Source of the DNA: Deltaproteobacteria bacterium
Lineage (GTDB): Bacteria > Desulfobacterota > Desulfuromonadia > Geobacterales > JAJYBI01
NCBI GenBank assembly: GCA_021779095.1
Contig: JAJYBI010000001.1
Location: 1-64,000, forward strand
Length of the DNA stretch: 64,000 nt
Direction: 5' to 3'
A program made the position numbers and the translations under genes. The notes under the pieces are model-generated. The model was not told the origin of the DNA, ran no database searches, and saw only the letters and a program-made list of their open reading frames with translations. Position 1 is the first letter of the stretch; every line of letters starts with the position of its first letter. Positions 47,802 to 57,019 of this stretch are shown one piece after another.

Positions 47802-48500
47802 TCACTCCACCCGCAGCCGATAGCCGACACCCGGCTCGGTGAGGATGTGCCGCGGGCGGGCGGTGTCGGCCTCGATCTTGCGCCGCAGGTTGCTGATGGT
47901 GACCCTGAGCACGTTCGGCTGCTCCCGGTGGGCGGGGCCCCAGATCTCCTTCAGGAGCTGGCCGTGGGTCAGCACCTTCCCCGCGTGGGCCACCAGGAGC
48001 CGCAACAGGTCGTACTCCGTGGGGGTGAGCTGCACCTCGGCCCCGTCCACGGTGACGCGCCGCAGCGTCAGGTCCACCACCAGCCCCTCGCTGGCGAAGA
48101 CCGGCTCCGGCGTCTGCTTCACCACCCGACGCAGGGTCGCCCTGATCCGCGCCAGGAGCTCTCCCACGCCGAACGGCTTGGTGAGGTAGTCGTCGGCCCC
48201 CGCGTCCAGGGCGGCGATCTTGTCGTTTTCCCGGTCCCGCACGGAGAGGATGACGATCGGCACCGGCGACCACTCGCGGATGCGTGTCAGCACCTCGATG
48301 CCGTCCAGATCGGGGAGGCCGAGATCCAGGAGGATCAGGTCCGGATGCACCGCCGTCGCCGCGGCCAGGCCGGCCCGGCCGCCGTCCGCATCGAACAGGG
48401 TGAACTCCTCCGCCGGCAGGGCGTTGCACAGAAAGCGGCGGATCGCCACCTCGTCGTCGATGACCAGGATGCGCAGCGGATTGCGCGTGCCGTCGGACAT
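47802..48500 (-). CDS. kdpE: KdpE response regulator, copy 1
   Basis: This 232-aa OmpR-type regulator has a receiver domain (LRILVIDDEVAIRRFL; phosphorylated Asp in LILLDLGLPDLDG; conserved Lys in YLTKPFG) and a winged-helix output domain (VQLTPTEYDLLRLLVAHAGKVLTHGQLL, LRRKIE, PGVGYRL). It is the last gene of the kdp operon and would activate kdp transcription when phosphorylated by KdpD. The start at 48500 (MSDGTRNPLRIL) is chosen over the longer track ORF. It is separated from kdpD by a repeat-bearing gap of about 190 bp, unusual for a pair that is normally coupled. Confidence 0.93.
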   Translation of the reverse strand: MSDGTRNPLRILVIDDEVAIRRFLCNALPAEEFTLFDADGGRAGLAAATAVHPDLILLDLGLPDLDGIEVLTRIREWSPVPIVILSVRDRENDKIAALDAGADDYLTKPFGVGELLARIRATLRRVVKQTPEPVFASEGLVVDLTLRRVTVDGAEVQLTPTEYDLLRLLVAHAGKVLTHGQLLKEIWGPAHREQPNVLRVTISNLRRKIEADTARPRHILTEPGVGYRLRVE

Positions 48501-48547
48501 ACCTACCCCCACTTCAGTTTTGATGCTTTCGCAAGTTCTCAAAAACA

Positions 48548-48656
48548 GTCCCCTCCCCCCTGGCGGGGGAGGGTTAGGGTGGGGGGGAAGGTGCCAGCAT
48601 TTCAGCCGGTTGCAGCTTCACCCACCCCCTAGCCCCCTCCCGTCGAGGGAGGGGGA
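48548..48656. repeat. GC-rich imperfect inverted repeat between kdpD and kdpE
   Basis: CCCCCCTGGCGGGGGAGGGT at the left pairs imperfectly with CCCTCCCGTCGAGGGAGGGG at the right, with an inner TTAGGGTGGG...CCCACCCCCTAG stem. It belongs to the same loose class as the repeats at 40.8 and 47.4-47.7 kb. Confidence 0.6.
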
Positions 48657-48686
48657 ATTTCTTTTTTGCGATCGCATTATTTTGAT

Positions 48687-51362
48687 TCACACAGCCCCCT
48701 CTTCCCCCAGCGGCAGCGTGATCACGATGCCGAGCCCGCCCCCAGCGCGGTTCGCCGCCCGGATGGCGCCGCCATGGGCCTCGACGATCCCTTTGCAGAT
48801 GGAGAGCCCGAGCCCCGTCCCACCCGCCCCCTCCGGCACCGGTATCCGGTAGAACTTGTCGAAGATCCGCTCCAGGTCCTCCTCGGGCACGCCGGGGCCG
48901 TGATCGTCCACCTCCAGCACGAGGTGCAACCCGTCGGTGCGGGCCACGATCTCGATCGGGCTCTCCGCCGGCGTATACTTGAGGGCGTTTTCCAGGAGGT
49001 TCACCAGCACCTGGGTCATGAGCACCAGGTCCATCGGGACGAGCGGCATGATGGGGAGCATCCGCAGATGCAGTTCCCGGTCGGCGAGGCGCGTCTCCAG
49101 GGCGGTGAGGGCGCACCCCACCAGCTCCTGCACCTCGCACGGCTCGCTTTTCGGCCGCATCGCCCCGGCCTCGATCCGGGTCAGGTCCAGGAGGTTCCCC
49201 ACGAACCGGTTCAGCCGGTCCGCCTCGCCGCCGGCGGTATCCAGGAGTGCCCGGCGATTGGCGTCGGTCAGCTGCCCGTCGTCGGCCTTCAGCCCCGAAA
49301 GCGCCCCGGTGATGGCCGCCAGCGGGGTGCGCAGGTCGTGGGAGATGGAATTCAGGAGCGAGCGCTCCAGGGTCTCCCGCGCCGCGAGGAGCTGGGCCTC
49401 TTCCGCCTTTGAAACGAGCTGCACCCGCTCCATGGCCATGGCGGTCTGGCTGGCGAAGGCGTCCAGGAGCCGCCGGTGTTCCCGGGAGCGGTACTGCCCC
49501 TCGTCCTTGAGGCTCACCCCCATTACCCCCAGGACGGTGTCGGTCGTCTGGAGCGGCAGGAAGATGAACCGGGCGGAGACCAGCGTATCGGTTCCCCGCC
49601 CCGCCGGCTGCCGGTTGCGGTACGCCCAGTCCGCCACCGCCTCTTCCTTGGCGTCGATGGGGAGTTCGGCGCTGCCGGGGGCGGAGACGAGCCGCTCCCC
49701 CTCCGGCAAGAGGAGGGCGACCTGCGCCTCCAGCGCATCCGCCGCGTGCCGGACGAGCGCCTTCGTGACCGTGCCGATATCCGCGGCCGCCGCCAGGTCG
49801 CGGCTTAAGTAATAGAGGCTCGACGTCTGCAGCTCCCGTAGCCGCATCGCCTCCGCCCGCTCGCGGGACCGCGCCACCAGCGTGCTGATGACCACGCTCA
49901 CGATGAAGAGGGCGGCGAAGGTGATGATATACTCGGAATCGGTAACGGCGAAGGTAAACCGGGGCGGAACGAAGAAGAAGTCGAAGGCGAGCACGCCGAG
50001 GAACGCCGTCAGAATCGCCGGCTTGCGCCCGAGGCGGGTCGCCGCGAGCACCACGGCCAGGAGGTAGATCATCACCAGGTTCGTGGGGGAGAGGACCTGG
50101 TACACCAGCTCCGATGCGAGCGTCGCCGCCGCGACCAGGACGAGGCTCTTCAGGTACTCCCGCCAGGCTTTTCCCTGTTTCGGCTCGCCCGCGGCCGGTT
50201 CGGGCTTTCGCTCCACCCCGTCGAGGCTGACGACGTAGACGTCGATGATACCGCTCTGGCGGATGATCTGGTCCACCAGCGGCGCCCGGAGGAACTCCCG
50301 CCAGCGGGGCCGGGACGGTTTCCCCACCACGATCCGCGTGACGTTGTGCCTGACCGCGTAGTCGATGATGGCAGGCGCCACGGTGGTCGCCGTCACCGTC
50401 GCCACGGTGGCACCGAGGGTCTCCGCCAGCCGCAGGTCGCGCCAGACCCGCTCGCGGTTCTCCCGGACCTGCCGCCCCGTATCGGGGGTTTCGATGTAGA
50501 CCGTATGCCAGGCGACCCTCATCTCGTCCGCCAGCCGGCGCGTCGTACGGATCAGCTTTTCACTGAACGGACTGCCGCTGACGCAGACAAGCAGGCTCTC
50601 CGCGGCGGGCCACGGGCCGGCGATGGCACGGGTCTCCATGTAGGCCCGCATCTCCTCGTCAACGCGGGCGGCTGCCCGGCGCATGGAGAGCTCCCTGAGG
50701 GCGATGAGGTTGCCGGGGCGGAAGAAGGTCTCGATCGCCCGGGCCGCCTGTTCGGGGATGTAGACCTTCCCCTCCTGGAGCCGCTGCAGGAGCTCGTCCG
50801 GCGGGATGTCCACCAGCCGGATCTCCGTCGCCTCGTCCAAAAGGCGGTCGGGTACGGTCTCCCGCACCTTCACGCCGGTGATCTGGGCGACGATGTCGTT
50901 CAAGCTCTCGAAGTGCTGGACGTTGACCGTGGTATAGACGTCGATCCCCGCGGACAGGAGCTCTTCCACGTCCTGCCAGCGCTTCTCGTGGCGCGAGCCG
51001 GGGGCGTTGGTGTGGGCCAGCTCGTCCACCAGGGCGATCTGGGGCCGGCGCGCCAGCACCCCGTCGATGTCCATCTCGGGGAGCGTCACCCCCATGTAGG
51101 CGATCGACACCTTGGGGAGGACCTCCAGCCCATCCAGGAGGGCATCGGTCTCCATGCGTCCGTGGGACTCCACGTAGGCGGCCACGACGTCACGCCCCTC
51201 GCACCGGCGCTGTCTCGCCGCCTCCAGCATGGCGTAGGTCTTCCCCACCCCCGGCGCGTAGCCGATGAAGATCTTCAACTTCGGCCGCTCCGTTGCCTCC
51301 TCGGCCTGGGCGCGCTTCAGCAGCGCTTCGGGGGACGGGCGTGTGTCGTCGTGGTCGGCCAT
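48687..51362 (-). CDS. kdpD: KdpD sensor histidine kinase, copy 1
   Basis: This 891-aa kinase has the full KdpD architecture. The N-terminal KdpD domain contains a Walker A motif (GYAPGVGKTYAML, about 35) and LVDELAHTNAPGSRHEKRW. A universal-stress-like domain (about 250-375) follows, with SPFSEKLIRTTRRLADE. Four membrane helices (about 400-500) are next, then a GAF domain, HisKA (LLNSISHDLRTPLAAITG) and the ATPase (GAGGTGLGLSICKGIVEAHGG). It senses potassium and osmotic status and controls KdpE. GGAG lies 5 bp before the ATG, and kdpC ends 20 bp upstream. A second KdpD lies at 57020-59716. Confidence 0.96.
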   Translation of the reverse strand: MADHDDTRPSPEALLKRAQAEEATERPKLKIFIGYAPGVGKTYAMLEAARQRRCEGRDVVAAYVESHGRMETDALLDGLEVLPKVSIAYMGVTLPEMDIDGVLARRPQIALVDELAHTNAPGSRHEKRWQDVEELLSAGIDVYTTVNVQHFESLNDIVAQITGVKVRETVPDRLLDEATEIRLVDIPPDELLQRLQEGKVYIPEQAARAIETFFRPGNLIALRELSMRRAAARVDEEMRAYMETRAIAGPWPAAESLLVCVSGSPFSEKLIRTTRRLADEMRVAWHTVYIETPDTGRQVRENRERVWRDLRLAETLGATVATVTATTVAPAIIDYAVRHNVTRIVVGKPSRPRWREFLRAPLVDQIIRQSGIIDVYVVSLDGVERKPEPAAGEPKQGKAWREYLKSLVLVAAATLASELVYQVLSPTNLVMIYLLAVVLAATRLGRKPAILTAFLGVLAFDFFFVPPRFTFAVTDSEYIITFAALFIVSVVISTLVARSRERAEAMRLRELQTSSLYYLSRDLAAAADIGTVTKALVRHAADALEAQVALLLPEGERLVSAPGSAELPIDAKEEAVADWAYRNRQPAGRGTDTLVSARFIFLPLQTTDTVLGVMGVSLKDEGQYRSREHRRLLDAFASQTAMAMERVQLVSKAEEAQLLAARETLERSLLNSISHDLRTPLAAITGALSGLKADDGQLTDANRRALLDTAGGEADRLNRFVGNLLDLTRIEAGAMRPKSEPCEVQELVGCALTALETRLADRELHLRMLPIMPLVPMDLVLMTQVLVNLLENALKYTPAESPIEIVARTDGLHLVLEVDDHGPGVPEEDLERIFDKFYRIPVPEGAGGTGLGLSICKGIVEAHGGAIRAANRAGGGLGIVITLPLGEEGAV

Positions 51363-51381
51363 CGGAACTCCGGGGTACTAC

Positions 51382-51948
51382 CTAGCGCAGCGCGTCCAGC
51401 TTCAGGTTCAATTCCAGGGTGTTCACCCGCGGCTCGCCCAGGAAGCCGAGTTGGCGCCCCTCCGTGACCTGCGCAACTATGGTGCGTACTGCTTCCTCGC
51501 TCATCCCCCGGGCCTTGGCGACGCGCGGTACCTGGATGAGCGCCGCTTCCGGCGAGATGTGCGGGTCGAGGCCGCTGGCGGACGCCTGCACCAGGTCCGC
51601 CGGGACGGGGCCGGTGACCCCCGTGTCGCGCAGCAACTGCACCCGGTCCCCCACGGTCTTGAGATAATCGGGGTTGGTGGGGCCGGCGTTGGAACCGCCG
51701 GAGCCCATGGGGTTGTAGGCGAACGCGGTCGTGGCCGAGGGACGGGGCCAGAAGTATTTGGGATCGGAGAACGGCTGGCCGATGAGCGCGGAGCCGACCG
51801 CCCTGCCGCTTCTATCGGTGATGAAGCTCCCTTTGGCCTGTGTCGGGAAGAGGGCATAGGCGACGCCGGTGACCAGTGCGGGGTAGATGCCGCCGCAGAT
51901 GACGGTGAAGACAACGAACATGAGAATCGCGGGTTTCAGGTCTTTCAT
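51382..51948 (-). CDS. kdpC: Potassium-transporting ATPase subunit KdpC
   Basis: This 188-aa subunit has one N-terminal membrane helix (AILMFVVFTVICGGIYPALVTGVA) and a periplasm-facing domain with the family stretches GSALIGQPFSDPKYFWPRPSA, AFAYNPMGSGGSNAGPTNP and ASGLDPHISPEAA. It stabilises the KdpA-KdpB complex. GGAGAACCCTAA precedes the ATG. It lies between kdpB and kdpD, and the 50-bp kdpB-kdpC gap contains repeated copies of the palindromic word TAGGACCTAT/ATAGGTCCTA. Confidence 0.96.
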   Translation of the reverse strand: MKDLKPAILMFVVFTVICGGIYPALVTGVAYALFPTQAKGSFITDRSGRAVGSALIGQPFSDPKYFWPRPSATTAFAYNPMGSGGSNAGPTNPDYLKTVGDRVQLLRDTGVTGPVPADLVQASASGLDPHISPEAALIQVPRVAKARGMSEEAVRTIVAQVTEGRQLGFLGEPRVNTLELNLKLDALR

Positions 51949-51998
51949 TTAGGGTTCTCCTGTTATGGGTCCTCTAGGACCTATGTGACCTATAGGTC

Positions 51999-54065
51999 CT
52001 ATAAGAAACTTCCCACCATCATATCGATCAGCTTGATCCCGATGAACGGGGCGATCATCCCCCCCACCCCGTAGAGGAGCAGGTTGTGGATCAGGAGCTT
52101 CTCGGCCGGCATCGGCTTGAACCGCGTCCCCTTGAGCGCCAGCGGCACGAGCAGCGGGATGATGACCGCGTTGAAGATGACCGCCGAGAGTATCGCGGAG
52201 AGCGGCGTCGCCAGGTGCATGACGTTCAGCACGTTCAGCTGCGGGTAGATGGAGAGCAGCATGGCCGGGATGATGGCGAAGTACTTGGCCACGTCGTTGG
52301 AGATGCTGAAGGTGGTCAGGTTCCCCCGGGTCATGAGGATCTGCTTTCCTACCTCCACGATGTCCAGGAGCTTCGTGGGGTTTGAGTCCAGGTCGATGAT
52401 GTTGGCCGCCTCGCGGGCCGGCTGGGTACCGGTGTTCATCGCCACCGCCACGTCCGCCTGGGCGAGCGCCGGGGCGTCGTTGGTGCCGTCGCCGGTCATG
52501 GCCACCATGAAGCCCGCCTCCTGGTTCTCCTTGATGAGCTTCAGCTTGTCCTCGGGTTTCGCCTGGGCCAGGAAGTCGTCCACCTGGGCCTCGGCGGCGA
52601 TGGCGGCCGCGGTCAAGGGGTTGTCGCCGGTGATCATCACCGTCTTGATCCCCATCTGCCGCAGCTGCTGGAACCGCTCCTGGATGCCGCTCTTGATGAT
52701 GTCCTTCAGGTTGATGACCCCCATGATCTCGCTGTCGCAGGAGACGACGAGCGGCGTGGCGCCGGCCCGGGCGATCCGGTCCACCACCTCGTCCAGGTTG
52801 GCAGGGATGGTTTTCGCCCCGAGGCTCTTCACGAAGGCGACCGTTGAGTCGGCCGCACCCTTGCGGTACCTGCTCCCCCCCACGTCGACGCCGGAGAGCC
52901 TCGTCTCGGCGGAGAAGGCGATGGTTTCGGCATCGCGGGGAAGTTCCCGCTCCAGGCCGTATTTCTGCCGCGCCAGCACCACGACGCTCCGCCCCTCCGG
53001 CGTCTCGTCGGTCAAGGACGCAACCAGCGCCGCCTCGGCCAGTTCCTGTTCCGCATGTCCCCCCACCGGGACGAACTCCACCGCCTCCCGGTTGCCGTGG
53101 GTAATGGTGCCGGTCTTGTCCAGGAGCAGCACGTTCACGTCGCCGGCCGCCTCGATGGCGCGGCCGGAGAGGGCGATGACGTTCTTCTGGAACAGCCGGT
53201 CCATCCCGGCGATGCCGATGGCGGGGAGGAGCGCCGCGATGGTGGTGGGGGCCAGGCAGACGAAGAGCGCCACGAGCACCGTGAGCGACACCGGGCTCCC
53301 CTGCCCCGCCGCCTTCACGCTGTAGACGGAGAGCGGGGAGATGTTGGCGCAGACGAGCAGGAAGACGAGGGTAAGGGCGATGAGGAGCACCTCCAGGGCG
53401 ATCTCGTTGGGGGTCTTGCGCCGCTTGGCCCCCTCGATGAGGCCGATCATCCGGTCCAGGAAGGTCTCGCCCGGGTTGGCGGTGATCCGGACGATGATGG
53501 CGTTGGCGATGACCGTGGTGCCGCCGGTGACCGCGGACCGGTCGCCGCCCGACTCCCGCACCACCGGGGCCGATTCGCCGGTGATGGCCGACTCGTTCAC
53601 CAGGGCCGCGCCGGCGATGACGTCGCCGTCGCCCGCGATCAGGTCGCCCACCTCCACGAGGATGCAGTCGTCCTTCCTGAGCTCGGTGGCGGGCACCGTC
53701 TCGAATGAAGCACCGAACTCCGGCTTGGAGAGGAGCTTGGCGGTCACGTCGGTGCGGGTCTTGCGAAGGCTCGCGGCCCGCGCCTTCCCCCGCCCCTCGG
53801 CCAGCGCCTCGGAGAAGTTGGCGAAGATGACCGTCAGCCAGAGCCAGACGGAGACGGTGCCGGTAAACCAGGCCGGCTCCTTGTTGGCCCCGGAAAGCGA
53901 CAGGGCGAAGGTCACGAGGGTGATGACGCTGGCGATCTCCACGGCGAACATGACCGGGTTCTTCCAGAGTACGCGCGGGTCGAGCTTCCTGAAGGAATCC
54001 AGAAGCGCCGGACGCATGATCCGGGCATCAAAGATGGAAATCGGTTCGGGTGCGTGTTTGGACAT
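51999..54065 (-). CDS. kdpB: Potassium-transporting ATPase ATP-binding subunit KdpB
   Basis: This 688-aa P-type ATPase energises KdpA. The phosphorylated aspartate is in [13 protein letters not shown] near residue 315, the actuator motif appears as [12 protein letters not shown], and the hinge is [20 protein letters not shown]. Membrane helices flank these domains. The length is typical for the family. The 146-bp gap to kdpA contains a long inverted repeat. The gene is in the order A-B-C-D-E on the minus strand. Confidence 0.97.
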   Translation of the reverse strand: MSKHAPEPISIFDARIMRPALLDSFRKLDPRVLWKNPVMFAVEIASVITLVTFALSLSGANKEPAWFTGTVSVWLWLTVIFANFSEALAEGRGKARAASLRKTRTDVTAKLLSKPEFGASFETVPATELRKDDCILVEVGDLIAGDGDVIAGAALVNESAITGESAPVVRESGGDRSAVTGGTTVIANAIIVRITANPGETFLDRMIGLIEGAKRRKTPNEIALEVLLIALTLVFLLVCANISPLSVYSVKAAGQGSPVSLTVLVALFVCLAPTTIAALLPAIGIAGMDRLFQKNVIALSGRAIEAAGDVNVLLLDKTGTITHGNREAVEFVPVGGHAEQELAEAALVASLTDETPEGRSVVVLARQKYGLERELPRDAETIAFSAETRLSGVDVGGSRYRKGAADSTVAFVKSLGAKTIPANLDEVVDRIARAGATPLVVSCDSEIMGVINLKDIIKSGIQERFQQLRQMGIKTVMITGDNPLTAAAIAAEAQVDDFLAQAKPEDKLKLIKENQEAGFMVAMTGDGTNDAPALAQADVAVAMNTGTQPAREAANIIDLDSNPTKLLDIVEVGKQILMTRGNLTTFSISNDVAKYFAIIPAMLLSIYPQLNVLNVMHLATPLSAILSAVIFNAVIIPLLVPLALKGTRFKPMPAEKLLIHNLLLYGVGGMIAPFIGIKLIDMMVGSFL

Positions 54066-54095
54066 GGGTTAATCCTTTCAGAAAATAGAACCTTT

Positions 54096-54203
54096 AATGG
54101 GACGCGGATCAAATCTGATGAACGCGGATCAAACAAATCATGCATCTGGTTCTTGCGTAGTGCCTTAATCCGCCTTTTCCGCGTTTATCCGCGTCCCATT
54201 CTG
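54096..54203. repeat. Inverted repeat between kdpA and kdpB
   Basis: ATGGGACGCGGATCAAA on the left pairs with TATCCGCGTCCCAT on the right, and a second copy of AACGCGGATCAAA sits inside. The outer arms form a 13-14 bp stem of the kind seen in dispersed intergenic repeats. It could modulate the ratio of kdpA to kdpB message. Confidence 0.6.
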
Positions 54204-54211
54204 TTTTTTGG

Positions 54212-55993
54212 TTATTGCCCCACCATCTGCAACTGTTCGACAATCGGCCCCATGGAGAGGGCCGGGAAAAAGGTCAGCGCCCCGACGATGAGGATCACCA
54301 GCGTCAGCCAGAGGGCAAACGGCACCTTGTCGGTGGGGAGCGTCCCCAGGCTCGGCGGCACGTATTTCTTCTCCGCGAGCGACCCCGCCATGGCGAGTGA
54401 CGCCAGGATCGGGGCGAAACGGCCAAGGAACATGCAGATTGCGCCGGTCACGTTGTAGAAGAGGGTGTTGCCGGAAAGCCCCGCGAAGGCGCTCCCGTTG
54501 TTGTTGGACATGGAGGCAAAGGCGTAGAGCACCTCGGAGAGGCCGTGGGCACCGGGATTCGCCATGGAGGAAACCGCGGACGGCACGACCATCGCGATCC
54601 CGGAGAAGACGAGGATCAGGATGCCGGCGGTGAGGACGGCGAGGATCGACATCCACATCTCCCGCACCTCGATCTTCTTGCCGAGAAACTCGGGCGTGCG
54701 CCCGATCATGAGGCCGGCGATGAAGACCGCGATCACCACGAAGGCGAGCATGGTGTAGAGCCCGGTGCCGACCCCGCCGAAAACCACCTCGGAGAGGAGG
54801 ATGAGCGACAGCGGCATCAGTCCGCCCAGCGGAGTGAGTGAGTCGTGCATGGTATTCACCGCGCCGCAGGAGGTGCCGGTGGTGGCGACGGCGAAAAGCG
54901 CAGATCCTGCCAGGCCGAAGCGGGTTTCCTTACCCTCCATGTTGATGCCGTGTACCCCGAGCTTCGCTACGAGGGGGTTGCCGGTAGCCTCGGCCCGGTA
55001 CAGGACCGCCATGGTGAAGACGAGAATGGCGAGCATCACCGCCAGGAGCGCCCACCCCTGGCGCGGGTTCCCCGCCATGAGGCCGAAGGTGTAGGTGAGG
55101 CTGCCGGAGATGAGGAGGATCAGGAAGATCTCCACCATGTTGGAAAGGGGGGTCGGGTTCTCATAGGGGTGGCTTGAATTGGCGTTGAAGAAGCCGCCGC
55201 CGTTGGTCCCCAGCTCCTTGATCGCCTCCTGGGAGGCGACCGGTCCCATGGGGATCGTGACCTCATTGGCCGTCACGCTTTCGGTGACCGGATTCCCCTT
55301 GGCGTCCTTTATTGCATTGCCGGAATCGTCCAGTTTCGGCTTGTCATAGGTGACCGACTGGACGAGGGGGACGGTCTTGTAGGCGCTGAAGTTCTGGATC
55401 ACCCCCTGGGAGACGAGGAAAACGGCGAAGACCAGCGACAGGGGGAGGAGGATGTAGAGGGTGCTCCTCGTCAGGTCCACCCAGAAGTTGCCGAGGTGGG
55501 AGGTCCTGCGCCGCACGAAGCCACGGATGAGCGCGATGGCGACAACCATCCCGGTAGCGGCGGAGGTGAAGTTGTGCACCGCAAAGCCGCACATCTGGGT
55601 GAAGTAGCTGGCCGCCGATTCACCTGCGTAGTTCTGCCAGTTGGTGTTGGTCATGAAGCTGATGGCCGTGTTGAGCGAAAGGCTCCAGGAAAAGGCCGGC
55701 ATCTTCTGCGGGTTGAGCGGCAGCACCCCCTGGAGCAGGAGCATGGCGAAAAGGACCACGCCGGTCAACAGGTTGAAGAGGATGAGACCGACGGCATACC
55801 GCTTCCATCCCATCTCCTCGTCCCTGTTCACCCCGCAGAGCCGGTAGAGGAGGCTCTCGCAGGGGACGAGAAGAGGCGACAGGACGGTCCGCTCCCCCTG
55901 GTAGACCCGGGCCATGTAGCTGCCGAACGGCTTGACCAGCGCCAGCAGGACGGTGAAAAAGACGATTGTTTCTGCCCATTCATACGCGTTCAT
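54212..55993 (-). CDS. kdpA: Potassium-transporting ATPase channel subunit KdpA
   Basis: This 593-aa channel-like subunit binds and conducts K+. It contains repeated selectivity-filter-type stretches: [58 protein letters not shown] and [17 protein letters not shown]. About ten membrane helices are visible. No kdpF-like hydrophobic peptide precedes it. Instead a 15-codon frame ([15 protein letters not shown]) ends in a TGA overlapping the kdpA start, which may couple translation. The PII-like gene lies 54 bp upstream on the same strand. Confidence 0.97.
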   Translation of the reverse strand: MNAYEWAETIVFFTVLLALVKPFGSYMARVYQGERTVLSPLLVPCESLLYRLCGVNRDEEMGWKRYAVGLILFNLLTGVVLFAMLLLQGVLPLNPQKMPAFSWSLSLNTAISFMTNTNWQNYAGESAASYFTQMCGFAVHNFTSAATGMVVAIALIRGFVRRRTSHLGNFWVDLTRSTLYILLPLSLVFAVFLVSQGVIQNFSAYKTVPLVQSVTYDKPKLDDSGNAIKDAKGNPVTESVTANEVTIPMGPVASQEAIKELGTNGGGFFNANSSHPYENPTPLSNMVEIFLILLISGSLTYTFGLMAGNPRQGWALLAVMLAILVFTMAVLYRAEATGNPLVAKLGVHGINMEGKETRFGLAGSALFAVATTGTSCGAVNTMHDSLTPLGGLMPLSLILLSEVVFGGVGTGLYTMLAFVVIAVFIAGLMIGRTPEFLGKKIEVREMWMSILAVLTAGILILVFSGIAMVVPSAVSSMANPGAHGLSEVLYAFASMSNNNGSAFAGLSGNTLFYNVTGAICMFLGRFAPILASLAMAGSLAEKKYVPPSLGTLPTDKVPFALWLTLVILIVGALTFFPALSMGPIVEQLQMVGQ

Positions 55994-56047
55994 AGTTTGT
56001 TCATCTCCGGATGGTAGAATGGAGACTCCGCTTTCATGAAGTCTACC

Positions 56048-56356
56048 TTAAGTTAAGCACGCTTCAACGAAGGGGAGGATGAAGATGCGGCAGTCGTCCG
56101 TCCGCTCCGTCCTGGCGATGGTCCCGATGACCTCGATGATCTTCCCCACCGCGTCGTCGGCGGCGAGGATCTCGAGTTTCACCTTTTCGACGAATCCGGC
56201 CACGCATTCCGCCCCGCGGGAGAACATCGCCTCCCCCTTCTGCCGACCACGGCAGATAAGCGGGCTTTCCATGACATCTTCGATGCCGATGTTCCGCAGG
56301 GCCGCCCGGACCTCTGCCAGCTTGACCGGTTTGATGATCGCCTCAACGAGCTTCAT
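56048..56356 (-). CDS. PII-like signalling protein at the head of the kdp operon
   Basis: This 102-aa protein has the PII fold signature: MKLVEAIIKPVKLAEVRAAL, CRGRQKGE, a T-loop region and KIIEVIGTIART. Two functional positions differ from GlnB/GlnK. The uridylylated tyrosine in RGAEY is cysteine (SRGAECVAG), and the B-loop normally reading TGKIGDGKIF is TERTDDCRIF. Nucleotide binding and uridylylation are therefore doubtful. It lies 54 bp before kdpA, so it is probably cotranscribed and may regulate KdpFABC or respond to potassium status. That role is inference. Confidence 0.82.
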   Translation of the reverse strand: MKLVEAIIKPVKLAEVRAALRNIGIEDVMESPLICRGRQKGEAMFSRGAECVAGFVEKVKLEILAADDAVGKIIEVIGTIARTERTDDCRIFILPFVEACLT

Positions 56357-56535
56357 GTACGCCTCCCGTGCCGCGTCTGCCTGTTATGCCGCCCCAGCCG
56401 GTGATGCATCAGTCGTGCGTCCCGACGGCCGCCGTTATGATGCCGGCTACCACCCCTTTTTCGCCAGATACCCGGGGCACATCTCCCGTCGGTGAGGAAC
56501 CTGATGCGGCTAACCTTCAGCGGGTCACCGTACCT

Positions 56536-56581
56536 GTAAGGGATTAAAATGGAAACGGACCGCGTTAAGGAGCCATCAAGA
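56536..56581 (-). promoter_or_regulatory. KdpE-box-like module upstream of the PII-kdp operon
   Basis: On the minus strand TCTTGATGGCTC is followed by CCATTTTAATCCCTTAC. The same two words, in the same order and orientation, recur at 56894-56932. The T-rich then C-rich stretch recalls the enterobacterial KdpE box (TTTTTTTACACCCC). It lies about 180 bp before the PII-like start codon. Confidence 0.45.
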
Positions 56582-56604
56582 TTTCCCCGTTGCCGACGCA
56601 TGTT

Positions 56605-56832
56605 TTACCCCGGCACGATGCCGTCCGTGCATTCCTTGTCCAGGTACGAGCGGACCTCCCAACACTGCGCCTCCTCGTCGAAGACCACCACATGCCCCTG
56701 CCCCCCTTCGGGAGGGGCAATCGTCGTCGCGTTGGAAGGGAGTGCGCACGCGTTCACCCCGACCAGTGCCTCGTCGGCAAAGTCTTCTCCCAGATAGAAC
56801 CCGTTTTCAGGATTGTACAGATAGATCTTCAT
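56605..56832 (-). CDS. Small protein between the two kdp gene sets, unknown function
   Basis: This 75-aa protein starts MKIYLYNPENGFYLGEDFAD and contains LPSNATTIAPPEGGQGHVVV and WEVRSYLDKECT. The ATTIAPPE...VVFDE...WEVR pattern resembles a short domain seen in phage tail-fibre assembly proteins, but there is no phage context. The ribosome site is poor (GGGGCGG). A KdpE-box-like module lies about 60-100 bp upstream, so it may be a potassium-responsive gene. No function is proposed. Confidence 0.6.
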   Translation of the reverse strand: MKIYLYNPENGFYLGEDFADEALVGVNACALPSNATTIAPPEGGQGHVVVFDEEAQCWEVRSYLDKECTDGIVPG

Positions 56833-56893
56833 GGTGCCGCCCCGTAGCGTGAGAGTAGTGGCCTTTCCTGACTGTCACTGTAGAACTTTCCGC

Positions 56894-56932
56894 GTAAAGG
56901 GGGTGTTAAAATGGGGTGGAGAGCCGTCAAGA
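56894..56932 (-). promoter_or_regulatory. KdpE-box-like module upstream of the 75-aa gene
   Basis: On the minus strand TCTTGACGGCTC is followed by CCATTTTAACACCCCCTTTAC. Eleven of twelve bases of the first word match the module at 56536-56581, and the second word is even closer to the enterobacterial KdpE box. It also lies about 90 bp before the divergent kdpD copy 2. Confidence 0.45.
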
Positions 56933-57019
56933 AAAGATAAAGATGGCCGGACTCGGGTGCACCGGCCGTCGGCGGGTGATTTCGCTTGTATTAGCGATCC
57001 GGCCGTATATGATTACACC

